Assembly (NCBI GenBank): GCA_013399115.1
Contig: VXAA01006448.1
Location: 310,001-374,000 of the forward strand
Direction of reading: 5' to 3'
Source: Anseranas semipalmata
Lineage: Eukaryota > Chordata > Aves > Anseriformes > Anseranatidae
Length of the DNA: 64,000 nucleotides
The position numbers and the translations under genes were made by a program. Shown here piece after piece: positions 30,787 through 44,630 of this stretch (positions are counted from its first letter, which is position 1; each line of letters starts with the position of its first letter). Under the pieces are notes generated by a model that was not told the origin of the DNA, searched no databases, and worked only from the letters and a program-made list of their open reading frames with translations.

Positions 30787-30808
30787 TTGTTTGTTTGTTT
30801 GTTTTTTT
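30787..30808. repeat. (GTTT)n microsatellite
   Basis: Four consecutive GTTT-type units followed by a T-run. Confidence 0.75.
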
Positions 30809-32527
30809 AATGCCTTACCAGGCAAACTTCTCAAAGTTTATTAATTTATTAGAATTTGCTGTAAGTACGTTGTGCTTAAATTTTGATGCTTTATTGAAAA
30901 GATCTTCACAGTGCATTTACTGCAGAAGGAAGAATCCTAGGAACTGCTTTCATTGTCTCTGTAATGCTTTTATTAATACTTCCTATTGGAAAATGTTTTA
31001 GAAACCTTTTTTTTGAGACAGTGAAATGGCTCTTTTTTTTTCCCCCAGGAGTTTTTTGTTGTTTTTTTGGAAGGGATAAGGCACTTGAGGTAGTAAAGTG
31101 TCTGCCACACATGAAATTCCACTAAGGTTTGCTTGAGTGATAAACTTTTAAAGTTGTTTTTTCCAAATTTTTCATACCCATTGCCCCTGTCTACAAGCAT
31201 TTAGAAAGTAAGTGACTTTGCACTCAGTCATGCTCTAATTTGTCACCTGTACAAATGTTTGCAGGACCCAGACTAGTATATGTTCCCAGGCTGACTGCAT
31301 TTGACAAGTTTCAGAGATGCAATCTTTCACAACAGAGTTGTCAATCTCTGAGAATCCAAAAAATCCAAGAGTGAAAGGGAGGAGAATTACCTTAGGCCCA
31401 AGTATATTAAAAAATAACTGCCATCTAAATGTGTATCCCTCAAGAGCATTTTCTTGGCTGCATTTTGGTGTTCTTCCAAGGTGGGTGTTAGCCGATCTCG
31501 CCTGAAGAAGTTCTTACCTTGACTTCTCACAGGTTTTGTCTTATACTGTGTGTTTTTAATTGAAGTTATGGTTGATGGTTAGATGAGAAATGCTATGTTG
31601 TCTTTTCTGCTGTTGACAGAAAAGGAGTTGGTTACAGGAAAGTCATTTTTATGGATGACACATGTCATAAGGCTTCGTGTCTGACCAATTTGGTCTCTTC
31701 TGGAGGTGCTCACAGTCATCGTCTGTCTGTTTTCTTCAGATGCTCATACACTGCGGGCTGGGAATGGGGCAGCCGAGGCTCTGCGCAAGCTGCATGGTTC
31801 TGCATCACACTGGGCAGTGTGCAAGCCGATGTACAAATCTCTTCCTCTTTTAAGCTCCTCGCTTGCATCTTGGTCTCTTATCTCCAATTCCCTATTGACC
31901 ACCCTGAGTGCTTAAAAACATGGGTCAAGAAACTCTTGGAAAAAATTAGGTTTGTGGGAAAGAAAACTTCTTGAAATTTGTCTTGTGATTATTTTGAGGG
32001 GCCTTTAGGGATGACTTTTTCCAGATTCTCTGAAAACTTAAAGTTAGAAACCCACCATAAAGACAGGATTGGGTTTTTGATGAATATCAAATATTGTAAA
32101 AGCTTCAGTTAAATCCTAGTTATTAACCTTGGTATTTATCCCCTCACCCAACCCCCCCTCGAACTTTAAAAAATAAACAACAGCATGTTTTTGGCCAAAT
32201 ATTTACAATTCTGTCTTGTTCACAACTCAGATCTTTTCCTTTGTGAAGTCTGCATAAGACCTAAGGACCATATTTTCACTGAGCTGGAAAACACAATGTT
32301 GTCTGGGGAAACTGCTGGATGTAATGTAATGTATCAGTCAAGCAAGGTGAAATGCTCGGAAGTGTTCTGTGATGGAAAAACACACTCACTTTAAATTCAT
32401 GTAAAGAACACTGCCTTATCTTTTAAGTTACCATAAATACAATCATACCTTAAGTTATTCTTATGGTATGCAGTGCTTTTTTAATATTTAAAAAAGATGC
32501 ATCTTGTATATGTTATGCTGGCAAATA

Positions 32528-32577
32528 TGGATACATATGCATACATATATGTATATATATGTGTGTGTATATACACA
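32528..32577. repeat. TA/TG microsatellite
   Basis: An imperfect ATACATAT, TATATATA and TGTGTGTATATACAC tract about 50 bp long. Confidence 0.85.
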
Positions 32578-34129
32578 AGTTTGTTACCACCATATAAAAC
32601 ATAAAAACAATGGTCACACAACATGGTGATATAAATACTTGTTCAAATTATAGAATGAATGATTGCTGGTTTCTGTTTCCTTAAAAAGGATGAGATGCAG
32701 AATGAATCTTCCAGCACCCAGAATGCACTGATGTCCCCAAATTCCCATAAGTAACAAACTCTAACAGGTAACGATTGTATTCTCAAATGCCAGCTTGATT
32801 ACAAACGCATGTATAATTGCATTGACTTCTATGGTTTTATTCATATAGCTAAACATACGCCTTAATTTGCAGAATTGGAACAGCTACATCTTTGGTTTTG
32901 GTAAGGTCGTTTCCACCTCTGCTAATTGCATATGAAAGGTGTCAGCACGTTTCTAAGTGACTTCTGATCACAGTGAACACTAACATACGACAGTGAAAGA
33001 GGCAGGGAAAGTTCCCGATTATACTTTGCCGCTTGTATTCTGAATCAGTAGTGCTGGGAAGACTATTTCATGAGAGACGTTACTTGCCAAAACATTTCCC
33101 ATACGTGTCTATTGTCACATATGAGGCCTGTTTCTACATGAGTTATAATCAGACAACTTTACTCAACTTGAATGGGCAGTCCTTGGATTATACTTTACAA
33201 ATTAGCATCTTGAATACGTGACTTAAAAGAGTTGCTAACTTAGGGAAACAAATGCTCAGACTGGTAAAAAGTGAACCTTTAAAAAACAAATCTTACGGCT
33301 TCCAAGACTTCCAAGAATTCCCTTAAAATTCTCTTTTAACTTAAAAAATACCCCCCTTCCCATTTAAGCAAAGGGGACCAAAAAGGGAAAATTAGTGCAA
33401 CAACAGGCAGGTGAAGACTAGAGTGTGTGGAAAAATTAGTCTCTTTGTTGGCATAAGTCCTGTTTCCAGGGGTATTTCTCTGCTAATTGCATGCTTGATG
33501 ATGATTATGTATGATTTTTGTATGATCTTGTGACAAAATGTAGTATTTCAGGCAGCGCATTAAACATATGCTTAATCAATGTTTATTAATTTATTTTGGA
33601 AATAACACCAACAACTTTAGCATGAGAATTATCTAGAGAAAAATAATTCCAGTTTGCTTGTTCATCAGCACAATTTACCTAGCGTATTTCTTGATGATTT
33701 AGATCATGATTCATAGGTCACTCATGGTTCACTGGGCTCACTTGTTTGGTATTTCATTTCAAAACTGCAAAGCCAACTATTGGTTCCTGAGAGGATTTCT
33801 GATTTTTGTGCATTAAGCATAAAACTCAAATATACCTGAAAGAAAACATGCTACTTAACAGTATTTGTTTCCTGTTGATTATTTTTGATGGATGACTTTG
33901 CTTGTATGCAACAATATATAAGTAGAAATTTAAGCAGCATGGGGGAAAATAACGGGGGGATTGGGGCAGGAGTGGGGAGAAACCAATAATCAGCTGCAAA
34001 GTGTTAGGTTTATAATGAAGGTTTTTTTAGTTATAGAAACAGCAGTGAATTTCTCAGGTACTTCCTTTTTGTGCAGCTGAAGAACATACAACTGTGATAA
34101 TTTTTTTTGAAACAGCAGTCTTCAAGTTA
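32578..34129. other. Unique non-coding sequence, partly enhancer-like
   Basis: No gene or transposon is seen. Parts (for example 32790-32880 and 33470-33600) are rich in AT-type factor sites such as TAATTGC and TTAATCAATG, but they lack distinctive boundaries. Confidence 0.45.
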
Positions 34130-34480
34130 AATCTGATCACTGGAATTCTGCTAGGGAATTACTTTGGCATCTAAATTAGTGCATGTAAATTATGCATGCA
34201 TGAGCACGAGAAATAATTTTGTGTTCATAACAGCCAATTGTACATTCAGACGAATGTTTGCATGCATAGTCACCCATTTGGAATCAGGCCCAAACTAAAT
34301 TAGAATTAATACCATGGGCTAGTTCCAGGATTTAGCTCTCGGGCTATTTATAATAATGTAATATACATTAAAATATCCACCTCTGAAGAGTGCATTCTGC
34401 AGAGGGTGTTCTAGCTGAAAACCCTTGTAGCTGCAACAATCGCACACCATCAGGTAAACATGTACATTGGAGATAAGAGG
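34130..34480. promoter_or_regulatory. Candidate conserved regulatory element
   Basis: This repeat-free stretch has an octamer-like ATGTAAAT at 34183-34190, overlapping TGCATGCA motifs, and a TAGAATTAATACC homeodomain-type site near 34301. It also has a full match to the MEF2 consensus (CTATTTATAA, 34344-34353). This mix of POU, homeobox and MEF2-type sites resembles a developmental enhancer. This is composition-based inference only. Confidence 0.3.
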
Positions 34481-36639
34481 TTGGTACATCAAGTAGAACT
34501 GTCATCAACATAAATTTGGTGCATGTGTAATGTGAAGAAACAGGCTAGGCTGTGTAACAGAGAATAGACAGAGATGCCCCAAGCACCTCTTCTTTTTCAA
34601 ACTCCTCCATGCTGTGTGAGCAAGGGCTGTGCAAATTAGGAGACGGACTATTTCCAGGAGACAGCCACTTCTGTTCAAAGCCCCTGAGATGACAGCAGGC
34701 ACTTTAAAAGTAATAATAGCTGCCAGCCACTGTGGGCCCCAGAGGATGGGATCTTGACATGCTGCACAACGTTCAACAAGCATGCCTGATGTCTTGTGTC
34801 AAGTTGAGTGGCCAGGCTTGAAGTGCAGAGCTGGAGGGAGAGGAGGCAAAAAACGCTCTTCTGGCTTAAAACCTTGTGGATGTTGCATCACTTTCATACT
34901 TAGCGTCTTCCGCTGCTTGGTGCCTCGAACTGCCTGGTGGACAAGGATTTGGCCTGAGTTGTTCATCTCCTGCCCCATCCCTCTGTGCTCATAAGAGTTG
35001 GGCTCGTAAGAGCCTCTTGTAGTGCAGTCTGCCATCCCCTATTCCCGCTAACACGATCCATCCCTTAACAGATCCACATCTGCTGTGCTCTTAGGGGGCT
35101 GCATACTGTGTCCTCAAAGATGGTGAGGCCAGGCTGAGACTAACATAGCACCCAGTGCGTATGCTTCCTGTCGCAGGCCGCAGGAACAGTCCGCAGAGTC
35201 ATGTCTGTCCCTTCCATTTGTGGTGAGACAGTGATGTGTTCTCTGGAGATGCTACCAGTCTTGTTTTTAACTGATCTGGTGTTTAGACTCGGAATAGCCT
35301 ACACAAGACAGAGGTGTAACTTTATTTTCTGTGACTGGCAAACAGTTCCAACCATGCTTTCGGAGCCAACCATGTACAGTTTCAGACTTTTTTATGTCAG
35401 AAGAGGAAAGAGCACTCAGCTGTCCTAAAAAGATGATTTGATGCTGTAAAAGGAGTAACAAAAGAAGAGAAGAATGCACCGAAACAAAGAAATGATCTTA
35501 TATAATGAGTTGTATTAAGAAAAAGGGTGTTACCTCCTGCTTGCTTCAATATAAAGAAATGAGAATTGTGAATCTGATTTTTATTTTTTTATCATGAATT
35601 AATTAATGTTCTATAGGGTCAGATGACTGCATGAAATCTTGGCATCAGGTGGAATGCTGATCCTGTTATCTTAGCCACAAATGTGACCCAGAAATGAGTA
35701 TAATGAAAGTTTTTTTTAATCAGATCTTTTAATGCAGATGTCAATCTGCAAAACTGAGTTATATGTTTATAAGAAAATCCTACTGGCTTCCTGATGGCAC
35801 TGCAGGTGTGTTATATATGGAAGTGATCTTAAGCAGGTCAAGGGAGAGCATAAGAGGAAATCAATCAGTTCCCCTGCAGAAAAAATAAAAATAAATTAAT
35901 GACATATTTGCTTATTGTTTTGGGTAAGACTGTCTTTTAAATTCCTAGGGTTACAGAAATGATAAAATGTGGTCAAGTAAATAACTTGTTTTGGAAAAGA
36001 TTACTTATCCTCAGAAATTGTTTTGTGACTTTGCCCCTTGTTCTTAGTCCAGCATGGGAAATATGGGTATGGAAAGCAGACATAGAAACATTTTCTTATG
36101 AATATCTTTCTCTAATGTCTACTTGTCTGAAAGAGTTTGTCACTTAACTTTAATTCTTAAAAGAAAAACATGAACAGCTTTCACACTTTTGGCTTTGATT
36201 TTTTTTTTTTAAATTTAATCTACTATCTCTTTTTATAGGGCAAAACTAATGGGGAAGCAAGGTGTAATTAATGGGGCCAACGTTTCACCCTAGAAGAAGT
36301 TAATAGCAAATTATGATCAACTTCAGCAGTACCGGAATTTCACACTATTATTTCCTAGGTCTTATGAAAAATAAAAGGACATAATCAATTGGAAGTAACT
36401 GTTTTTCATCCAGGTCATGTATTTAAGACTGTCTGAGATACTTCGAGAAGGTGAAACATTGTTGCTCTGACCCTGTTAAATGGAAATTATCTAAATGGCC
36501 CCTTTTTAAAAATGTGCTTCATCTTGCTCTTTCCATTTAGAAAATGTTGCATGGCAAAAAGTGAGAGGTTAGTGGTCTAGGTAGGACATACTGGTCTGTT
36601 TATTGTTGTCCTTGTGGCCAGGTTTCTATGAAAATATGC
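34481..36639. other. Unique non-coding sequence
   Basis: The 34600-35200 portion is somewhat richer in GC than the surroundings. No exon or repeat family is recognised, and short open frames on both strands look random. Confidence 0.5.
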
Positions 36640-36684
36640 TTTTTTTTTTTTTTTTTTTTNNNNNNNNNNNNNNNNNNNNNNNNN
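36640..36684. other. Poly-T run ending in an assembly gap
   Basis: Twenty Ts at 36640-36659 run straight into 25 Ns at 36660-36684. The true homopolymer length, and anything hidden in the gap, is unknown. Confidence 0.95.
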
Positions 36685-39335
36685 TCCTCTGCTCCAACTC
36701 TGTCTACTTGAGAAATAGCATTTGCCTTCTTCAGTGGCCTTTTATAAAGCCTAGTGCTTCTATCTTGCCTGCCTGATTCATTATCCTATTTATCACTTTT
36801 ATTGAGTATAAAAATCTCTTTCACTTATAGCAAACTTGAAATGTTGTGAAAGTGGACTGCCGGATAAATTAGTGATTATTTGTGTCCAGTAATCATTGTG
36901 GCTTTATGTTTTTCTGTGTATAAGTATTGCTTAAGTATCAGCTTGTTGAGATATTGAGCTTGCTTGTAACTTCAGAGCTGGCATCAGTTGTCTACTTTTC
37001 CCCAAGGTCCCCAAGAACATGTCTTGACAGAGACTTGCTGAGATCGCTCCCTGGGGTGTTTTGTGCAGAGCAAGCTGGAGCCAACCAGTTACCGGAAATA
37101 ATGCTTCTGGTTTGGGACTATTTTTTCCAAGAAGGAAAAAAGCTTTTCAAATTTTTCCTGTTTATATCTTCCTTTAACACTCGGTCTGTGAATATTGCTT
37201 TGAAGAAGTGAATGGTGTGATTCTAAATACGACTTGGTGAGATGCTGTTTGTTAACCTTTGCCTGTGTGTTTATAAGGAAGCAAATAAAAGTCTGTATAA
37301 AATATAGCCAGGCCCAGAGCTTGCAAAATCCTTTTATGTAGTGGATCCAGCCCCCAAACATCATCTCTTTACCATAACTTCCATGTTTTGCAGTGAACTA
37401 TCCAAAAAAAAGAAAAAAACTTTTAACACAGGAATAAATTCATTTCTTTGCCACAGAAAGTGCCAGTTTGGTGTTATAGTATGTGGTTATATCTGTAGTA
37501 AAAAGAGGATGAAATGGGGGCATAGGGTAATTCCACTGAAATAATAAGGATGCTGAGCCTTGCCCAGTTTAGGAGGGTTAGTGTCATGGCAGTGAGGCTG
37601 TGTAGCATTAGGATTTCCAGTGGTTTAGAAACAAACTAAAGGGTCTAGCATTTATCTGTTAGAGAAGAAGCTTGTTACTGCTGAGATTGTTGCTTTCTTT
37701 TTTTTTTTTTTTTCTCTTTTTGACAATTAGATGTAAGCTGTAGTTTGCAGATATGGTCATTACACTGAACAATTGGGAGAAGATGCTTCTGGTGCTGCCA
37801 GTAGGTAGTTGGATGTTTCTGTGTCACAATTCATCAGATAAGTTGAGGAGATTGCCAGCTCCAGAGACGTCCAAAAACAGTTTGTTATACTTGAAACATG
37901 CTGCTTTGCAGACACGGGCTTTGGTGGTTTGTTGCAGTCAGAGAGGAGTAATGGCATTTAGGCAGTGCTAAATAAAGTTTTCTGTCTTGTACCTTTTCCT
38001 GCTGTAAGTCTAATAGCTTTAACATCCTACTCAAATACAAAATAGCATAATGGTTTACTGCATAGCTGTCGTGTGTTATTTTTTCAACTCTCTGTATTCC
38101 TCCATCTCTACTTTCTGCTCTAGCAAAAGGATGCTTCTAGACAGACCCTGAAATTGCATTTGCAAGTACAGGGTTTTAGAGGCATCAGGATAAGGGATGC
38201 AAATACTGACTCTTCCCTCATGCCTGGTTCTTTGGAAGATAGGTCTGTTTTCCTTGTGCTTGAAATTTACAGCTCGTTCAGTGGTGAACTTCATTTGGTA
38301 AGCATTAATCCGTCTGCAGATGTTAGTATTCCACTGATCCTTTAGGACGGCAGTTCAGATCCGACTTCATTTCACAAGTGGCTGATGGACTGTGTTAAAC
38401 TGTTTTTCTACTTAAGTCAGTGTACTGCCAAGTATCCACATCACTAGGAAAATCACGATTGTCAGAGAGAGACTGAAGACTTGAGGCCAGGCCCTTCAAC
38501 CGGTTGTTAATTATGGTCTGTTGGAGCAAGTGGAGCGATGAGAAATTACTCCATCTGAAGATGTGGTGTTGTACACAGTTCAACCTCGTCAAGTAAAATG
38601 TTTTCTATTAAGGCCAGCGCTGAGTCCCGGTGGCAGAGCTGTGGGAGGAGTTTGGCTGCTGCTGTTCTTGCAACTCTCCCACAGTCGGCAGGAGTCTTTT
38701 GTGCCGGGTTGTTGGACCACCGATCCCTGCCATCAGCAAGAAATTTACTTAATAAGAAAACCAAAAAAGTAATAATATATATATGGACCACTTCTTCTGC
38801 AAAATGTCACTGCTAACCAAGATATTAGGTACAAGTGGGCATGTGCCTCATTTCACCACATATAAGAAGAGGATAACTAAAGTTGAGGATAAAGAAATAC
38901 ATCAACCCTAACTGAGACTTTTCCTTTTGGTGCGATAATGCCAACTTGCTTTAGTTTTCACTGTCAGTAACCACAGTGTTATGTAACAGCTAAAAAGTTC
39001 AGTGAAAAGCCTGGCAAAATTTGGAGGACACGGGGGAAGTTGCCAAGGAGCCCCGTTTTCCAGAGGCTCACCAAGATGAATTTTGTGGTCTTTCAGAACT
39101 TGATCCCTCTGAGGATGGGAAATGATGCTGGGAATAAGTTGATCGGTTGAGATTGGCTCTGTAGGAGAGGAGGCTTTCTGGAGCTCTCCAGCTCATTGTG
39201 GTCCAGTTTTTCACTCCCTGGGACTTCAGTGGGTGCCATGTCCTTTGTAAGACTGGACGTGCCTCACTTTGTATCTATCCACAACACTGCCAGAAGGATC
39301 TTCTACTTACAGAACACGTTTCTTTGACTGTGTAT
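36685..39335. other. Unique non-coding sequence
   Basis: T-rich tracts lie near 37700-37713. Overlapping short open frames at about 38546-38816 occur on both strands without recognisable protein similarity. No transposon is recognised. Confidence 0.5.
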
Positions 39336-39379
39336 TCTCCCTCTCTCCCTCCCTCTCTCTTTCTTTCTCTCTCTCTCTG
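39336..39379. repeat. CT-rich low-complexity tract
   Basis: About 44 bp of nearly pure pyrimidine, made of CTCTC, CCCT and CTTT units. Confidence 0.85.
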
Positions 39380-42300
39380 CTTTGCTGCCTCCCATTTCTG
39401 CAGAATATATGACACATCAGCTGTACACCTTCAGAGGAATTCATGAGCAGCGGACACCCTTCCTCCATCTTTCCCTCCACACCATGAGCTCAGCGACGCT
39501 GTTGATCAGCCTTCATTGCCAACATCCCTGTAACACTTGCTCCCTTTTCAGTAAATCTTCACAGCCTCTTCCTTGCTGTCCTACCTGCCTGGCAGGCAAA
39601 TGAAACACTGCATCATCCTGTTTCCATTGCCTCTTTTTAAAACTTCTCCTTTCACCAAAATCTATATGAAAAAAAAAAAAACAGCTTGACAAACAGTTGG
39701 GCTCGGTTTGTCCTGAGACCATAGCTTACTGTAGTCGTAGTTCTCTTCAGTGTCTGTTCATCTCAAGCTCTTGGTGTGCGGGTATCTCTGAGATTTCACC
39801 TTGTTGGGAGCAGAAATTGTGTTTTTTGTTCCATGCTCATCTCTCTCCTTGCTAAATGGAGGGCCTTGGTTCAGGACCTTGCTTCTAAACTATAACTTAA
39901 TGTATCAGCATTTATAATATTAATAGGATTTTTAACAGTGTCCTCTATTTGTTGTTACTTCTACTACCTGATTCCTTCCAAGACTGGGTTGCAAATTGAG
40001 AACAATGTGGTAGATTTACAGATTAGCAGACAGAATATCTCACCTGAAAATGCCATGAAGTTGTTATCTTTTTAATGTCTTTGGTATGTTACAATCAGAG
40101 GTTTCATTCTACATTAATATGTACAGATCTTGTGTTACTTTACTTGAGAAAGCTAGAATGCTTTCCACAACAGATGTAGCTCTGATTTTGAGCCAGATTT
40201 CAAGACAACTGAGGTTTGTCTCTGTGCAATTAAAATCCTCAATTAACATATTAATTCTTTTCCTAATGACATTACCTTTTTTTTCTTTTTTTGTCTACTG
40301 AAGGGAAAAGAAAATGACTAATTTGTATACTGGTTTGTGAGATATTTAGCTAATTTACACATGATAATTTGTTAAGATTTGTCTTGCAGTCACAAAACTG
40401 AGCATTTATTCTAATTTATTTTATGTATTTCCTGCTGTAGCTAGATGTGTTGAAATAGTGACTTCATATAGCAGGCATAACTAGCAAAATTGAAAAATAC
40501 AAGATTTTTTTTTACATGTTTTTATTCGTTGAGACAGAAGGAGCAAACACATCCAGTGTGAGTACTGCTTCCTTCTTTTCTCTGATCTTTGTAGAAAATA
40601 AAAAATAAAAACCTTTCAAATATCAGACTGAGGAGGTTAAGAAAAAGTCATTCTGATCTCTTAAATGTCATTCTGATCCCTATAATGCAAAGACTATGCT
40701 TAAAGCATGCAGCAGGCAACTGTTAATTAACAGCATATTGAGACTGATGCAGGGGGCAGGGGCAAATGAAGGAGGAACAGAAGAGCATATCTACAGGGGA
40801 AAAAAAAAGCATATCTGCTTTTCTGTTATTGTTAACAGAATTGTTAATATTGTTGGTAGAAAAAAACATATCTTCTGTTAGCATGGCCATGGTGCTCCAA
40901 CTCGTTACGAACTGGTGGCTCAATATTTGGGTAGCTGTCTGTTGTCTGTGGTGCCAGATGAAGCCCTGTGCAAGTGGCATCAAGCCTATGGGGAGCTGAG
41001 CACAAGCATTCACTGACGCCAGGAACAAACTGTTGACCACTGGGTGAAATAATTTTTCAGCCTTGAATGGGTTTTCCTGCAAAGATTGCATTGTTATTAA
41101 CCAGCACTGCACATCATGCCTGGAGATCGTTTGTGCTAATTACTATACAAACTGCCCCAAGGCACTAAGCAGTTCACAGGCTAAGTGCAAGCAATATAAA
41201 AAGATATTAAAAACAAATAAAAGCGCAGCAGCAGGAGGCAGGGATACAGTGGAAATGTAATCATGTATGGGTAGCTGTGTACACTTGTATGTAGACACGT
41301 AAAACATACTGATTTTAGTTGTTTGCATGTCAATTTTACCATGGTCGGGGGTTTATTTTTTGATTTCCTAAACAAGTTACTGCAAAAAAGTGTTTCTCGG
41401 TAAGTATTTGAAGCAAGATGCCAGGTACCAGCAGGGTGTGAGTCTTACAAACATGTCAGGCAGGGCATGGTATGCATTAAAGGAGATGTTAATCGGCTTG
41501 TATGACGAGCAGAACCATCTAGAAGCTACCCTGACACTGCTTAAGAGGCAGGGGTGGGGGTCAAGCATGAGCTGTAGAGACTAGCAACAGCTTCTGTGTG
41601 GAAAGGGACAAAGCAGGAGGAAATGAAAAGTGGAGGAGGAGAAAGGGAGATACTATTACAATAGAAACAAAGGAGATAAACCTGAAGGGAGTGTTGCTGA
41701 AGCACAGCTGGGCTTGTCTGATCTGGATAGCAAACAAGAAACCTTAATGTTAAGTGATGGGTGGTGAAAGAGAAGGTGTTAGAAGAGTTGAGAGAGATAA
41801 AAACAGAAATCAGGAGAGGGAGTAAACACTGACTGAATAAACTTGAGTTCCCCAGGGTTTTCGGAAGGAGAAATAGGTTAGGAAAACTCCACTGCCTAGG
41901 GGACTCTCCTCCCCACTTGTCACTTTTCTCTGGGCTCATGCTAATCTCATACAGAGAGTTCAGAAGAAGCTACTCATCTTCTGGGGATGCGGGAGTGATT
42001 TTGTTGAAAACCTATATTGTTCTCAACCGGGAAATGAATGGATGCTCAGGCTGCACGTGGCACACAAACAGCACAACTCCCGTATTCTTTAGTCTCTGTT
42101 CCTCTAACCTCCTTACCATACAGGCTCCAATCCTGATACTACTGCTTTTCCAGGCTCTTGAGAGTATGTGTTTGTTTATGCATTTACTGAAATAAGTGCT
42201 TTTTAGACTTTTAGTGCAATAGCAACTGGCAGACCCCATCACGGGCTGAGAAGGGGAGGGTAAATGCTGTACCGAGTGCCACATGAAAACCAAACAAAAG

Positions 42301-44179
42301 TGCCAGAAAACGTGTAATCTAAATATAAAGACAAGAGTTCATAGATGAACAAGGACAGACAACAAAGAAATCCAGAAAACAGTTTTATCTGAGTGATGTT
42401 CTATGTGATCACAGGCTCTCCGATGTACCTTAAGAACACTTCAACCCTAATTACATTTCTGAAGCACTTATTTAACAGAAACGTCCCCCTGAGTAAATCT
42501 ATTGATATGTAAGATAGCCCTTTTGCTATCTATTGCTATTAAAGCTTGAGCATACAGACACACATGCTATTTACAGCCTGTGGGTGGGCAGAGCCCTGGC
42601 AGCAGCGTGGCGCTGGTTGCGTCCCGCTGCCCCGGGGTGTGTAGGCAGCCAAATGGGGACCCGAGTGGCTGGGGCTTTTCACAGTCCTGCTATGAACCTT
42701 GGGTGCTGTTTTCTTTCTGGCTTGAACGTGTGAAGGCATCGCAACACAGCCTGTCACATTAAGTGCAAAAAATGCTTTCTGTGACTCTCTTCAGTTACTC
42801 TTGCTTCCCGTTCACAAACTCAGTGATTTGAGGTCTGTAATGCTGAGATGCTTTAAGGAAGGGAGGGGAGAAAACTAATCCATTGCAACATGTTGGGGCT
42901 GCATTGTCTGCTGCAGCCAAGCTCAGCACAGCCAGGGGCGCGTGTCAGGGAGCTCTTCCTCCCTCCGGAGTTTTGCTTTGGTCGTGTAACAGCCCTGGTC
43001 TGTGTTACCTTGTGGGATGCTCTGGGTGGCTTTCAAGGTGGGAGTGGGGCTGTGGGTTTTTCACATTGCCTACATATAGTGAATCTTTCCCTTTATGAAA
43101 GCTGCCTCAGAACCTGACTAGGAAGGGATCCATGCTTTTCTCCCAAATCACTATAAGCAAAAACTTAGCACAGAAGAGTTCTGCAGAAAACACTGGTATG
43201 TCATTCAGCTTTTCCTGGCAACACCACGTTTATGTATGTGTGTGCTGGAGCCCTAAACAATTGCTGTCATCAGTCACCTTAGCAGTGTCATTGCAAACAT
43301 CCTGGCAGAGACGAGGAAAGCACCATATGTACCTTGCACTAGGTTACCTTACTATTGCTTTTGGTACTGAAGTGTGAGCAGCCTTAAGTGGCATAGTACG
43401 TTTGTGTCTCCTTTCTTGTCAGTAAAGCAAAGCAACTAGGCTATGTTATGAAAAATCCTACAATATATTAGTTTTTCTGAAGGGCAAAGCTATTAGGTCT
43501 AAATTGAGCTTCTACGTGGCTAAAAAATATACATGGTGACTGTGGTTGTGAGAGGTGGTGTAACAGTCCTGGTTATTTGGAAGAGTTTTTATGTCACGTC
43601 CACTCCTCATGGACAACTGAAAACAGTGTGTATGGATAAAGCTCTCTGAGATTGCCTCTGAAGAGGACTTCATCCAACCTTGGGATGACCCCATTTTGTT
43701 TCCAATGTAAGTACACTTTTTCAGGAAAAGCAAAGGGCCAACAAACTGTAGGCAGTTGGTAAATTTGGGACTAAAATGGATTATGTCCATGAGATTTAGT
43801 GCCTTTTGAAGAAGGGTACAGGGAGATGACAACACAACATGCACTTTTACTTTCTTTAATTTCATGGCTATTATGTATTTTGAAAGTCTTCTAATCTGAT
43901 CAAATGGCACTGTTTTATTTTATAAATCTTTTTTTTTTAACTGAACATTTCCAAATAGTGTTGTTTTTTTTTCTAAATTTGCTACCTTTCCCCGCTCTTT
44001 TGGTTATCTTGTTCATTTTTGTACTCTTGTTGAATTAACAGTTTTAGTAGTGGTTTAAATCATGTTTTTATAACACTTTTTTTCTGCTTTCTGTTGAGCA
44101 CACAGCAGAAACTGCTGATGAGAATGAATTTTAGGGTGGGATGACAGAGTCTAGAGGTGTGCAGTGTGAGGAGACTAAC
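39380..44179. other. Unique non-coding sequence
   Basis: No exon or transposon is recognised. A 12-bp direct repeat GTCATTCTGATC occurs at 40647-40658 and 40667-40678. A small hairpin AGATAGC/GCTATCT occurs at 42512-42531. Segments near 42580-42670 and 42920-43060 are GC-richer than their flanks. None of these has a clear function. Confidence 0.45.
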
Positions 44180-44630
44180 AGAGCGTGAGAGTAATTGAGC
44201 TGGTGAAGGGACTAGAAAATAAGAGTTATGAGGAGTGGCTGAGGGAAATGAGGCTGTTTGGTCTGGAGAAGAGGAGGCTGAGAGGAGACCTCATTGCTTT
44301 CTACAACTGCCTGAAAGGAGGCTGCAGCGAGGAGCGTGTCGATCTTTTTTCTTGGATGAGAAGTGATAAGACATGAGGAAATGGTCTCAAGTTGTACCGA
44401 GGAGGTTTAGAGTGGACGTTAGGTATAATTTCTTCACAGAGGGGGTGGTCAAGCATTGGAAATGTTGCACAGGGAAAGGGTGCAGTCCCCACCCCTGGAG
44501 ATATTTAAGAGATATGTGGATGTGGCACTAAAGAACATGGCTTTTTGATGGGACTTGGTAGGTCAGGTTGGTCGTTGAACTTGATGACCCTGGAGGTCTT
44601 TTTCAATCTAGATGATTCTATGAGATATGG
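44180..44630 (+). mobile_element. CR1 LINE 3' portion, older subfamily
   Basis: The translation begins [19 protein letters not shown], followed by [15 protein letters not shown], which is the C-terminal region of CR1 ORF2. A TGA near 44374 and later frame changes show decay. The 3' UTR differs from the copies at 21268 and 28190. It has a GGTCAGGTTGGTCGTTGAAC block and ends TCTAGATGATTCTATGAG, so it belongs to another CR1 subfamily. The 5' edge is approximate. Confidence 0.88.

Larger units (their letters stand above)
28468..32527. other. Unique non-coding sequence
   Basis: No transposon family is recognised beyond the CR1. A 119-codon open frame at 28573-28932 starts about 100 bp past the CR1 tail but resembles no known protein. 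GTTT-type microsatellites occur at 29110-29148 and 30787-30808. Confidence 0.5.

Noticed and set aside
31086..31101. TGAGGTAGTA, the seed of let-7 microRNAs
   Set aside because: The bases after the seed do not match any let-7 mature sequence and no matching hairpin arm is nearby.
41541..41939. 132-codon minus-strand open frame rich in Ser/Leu/Phe
   Set aside because: It arises from purine-rich plus-strand sequence, which lowers stop frequency on the opposite strand.
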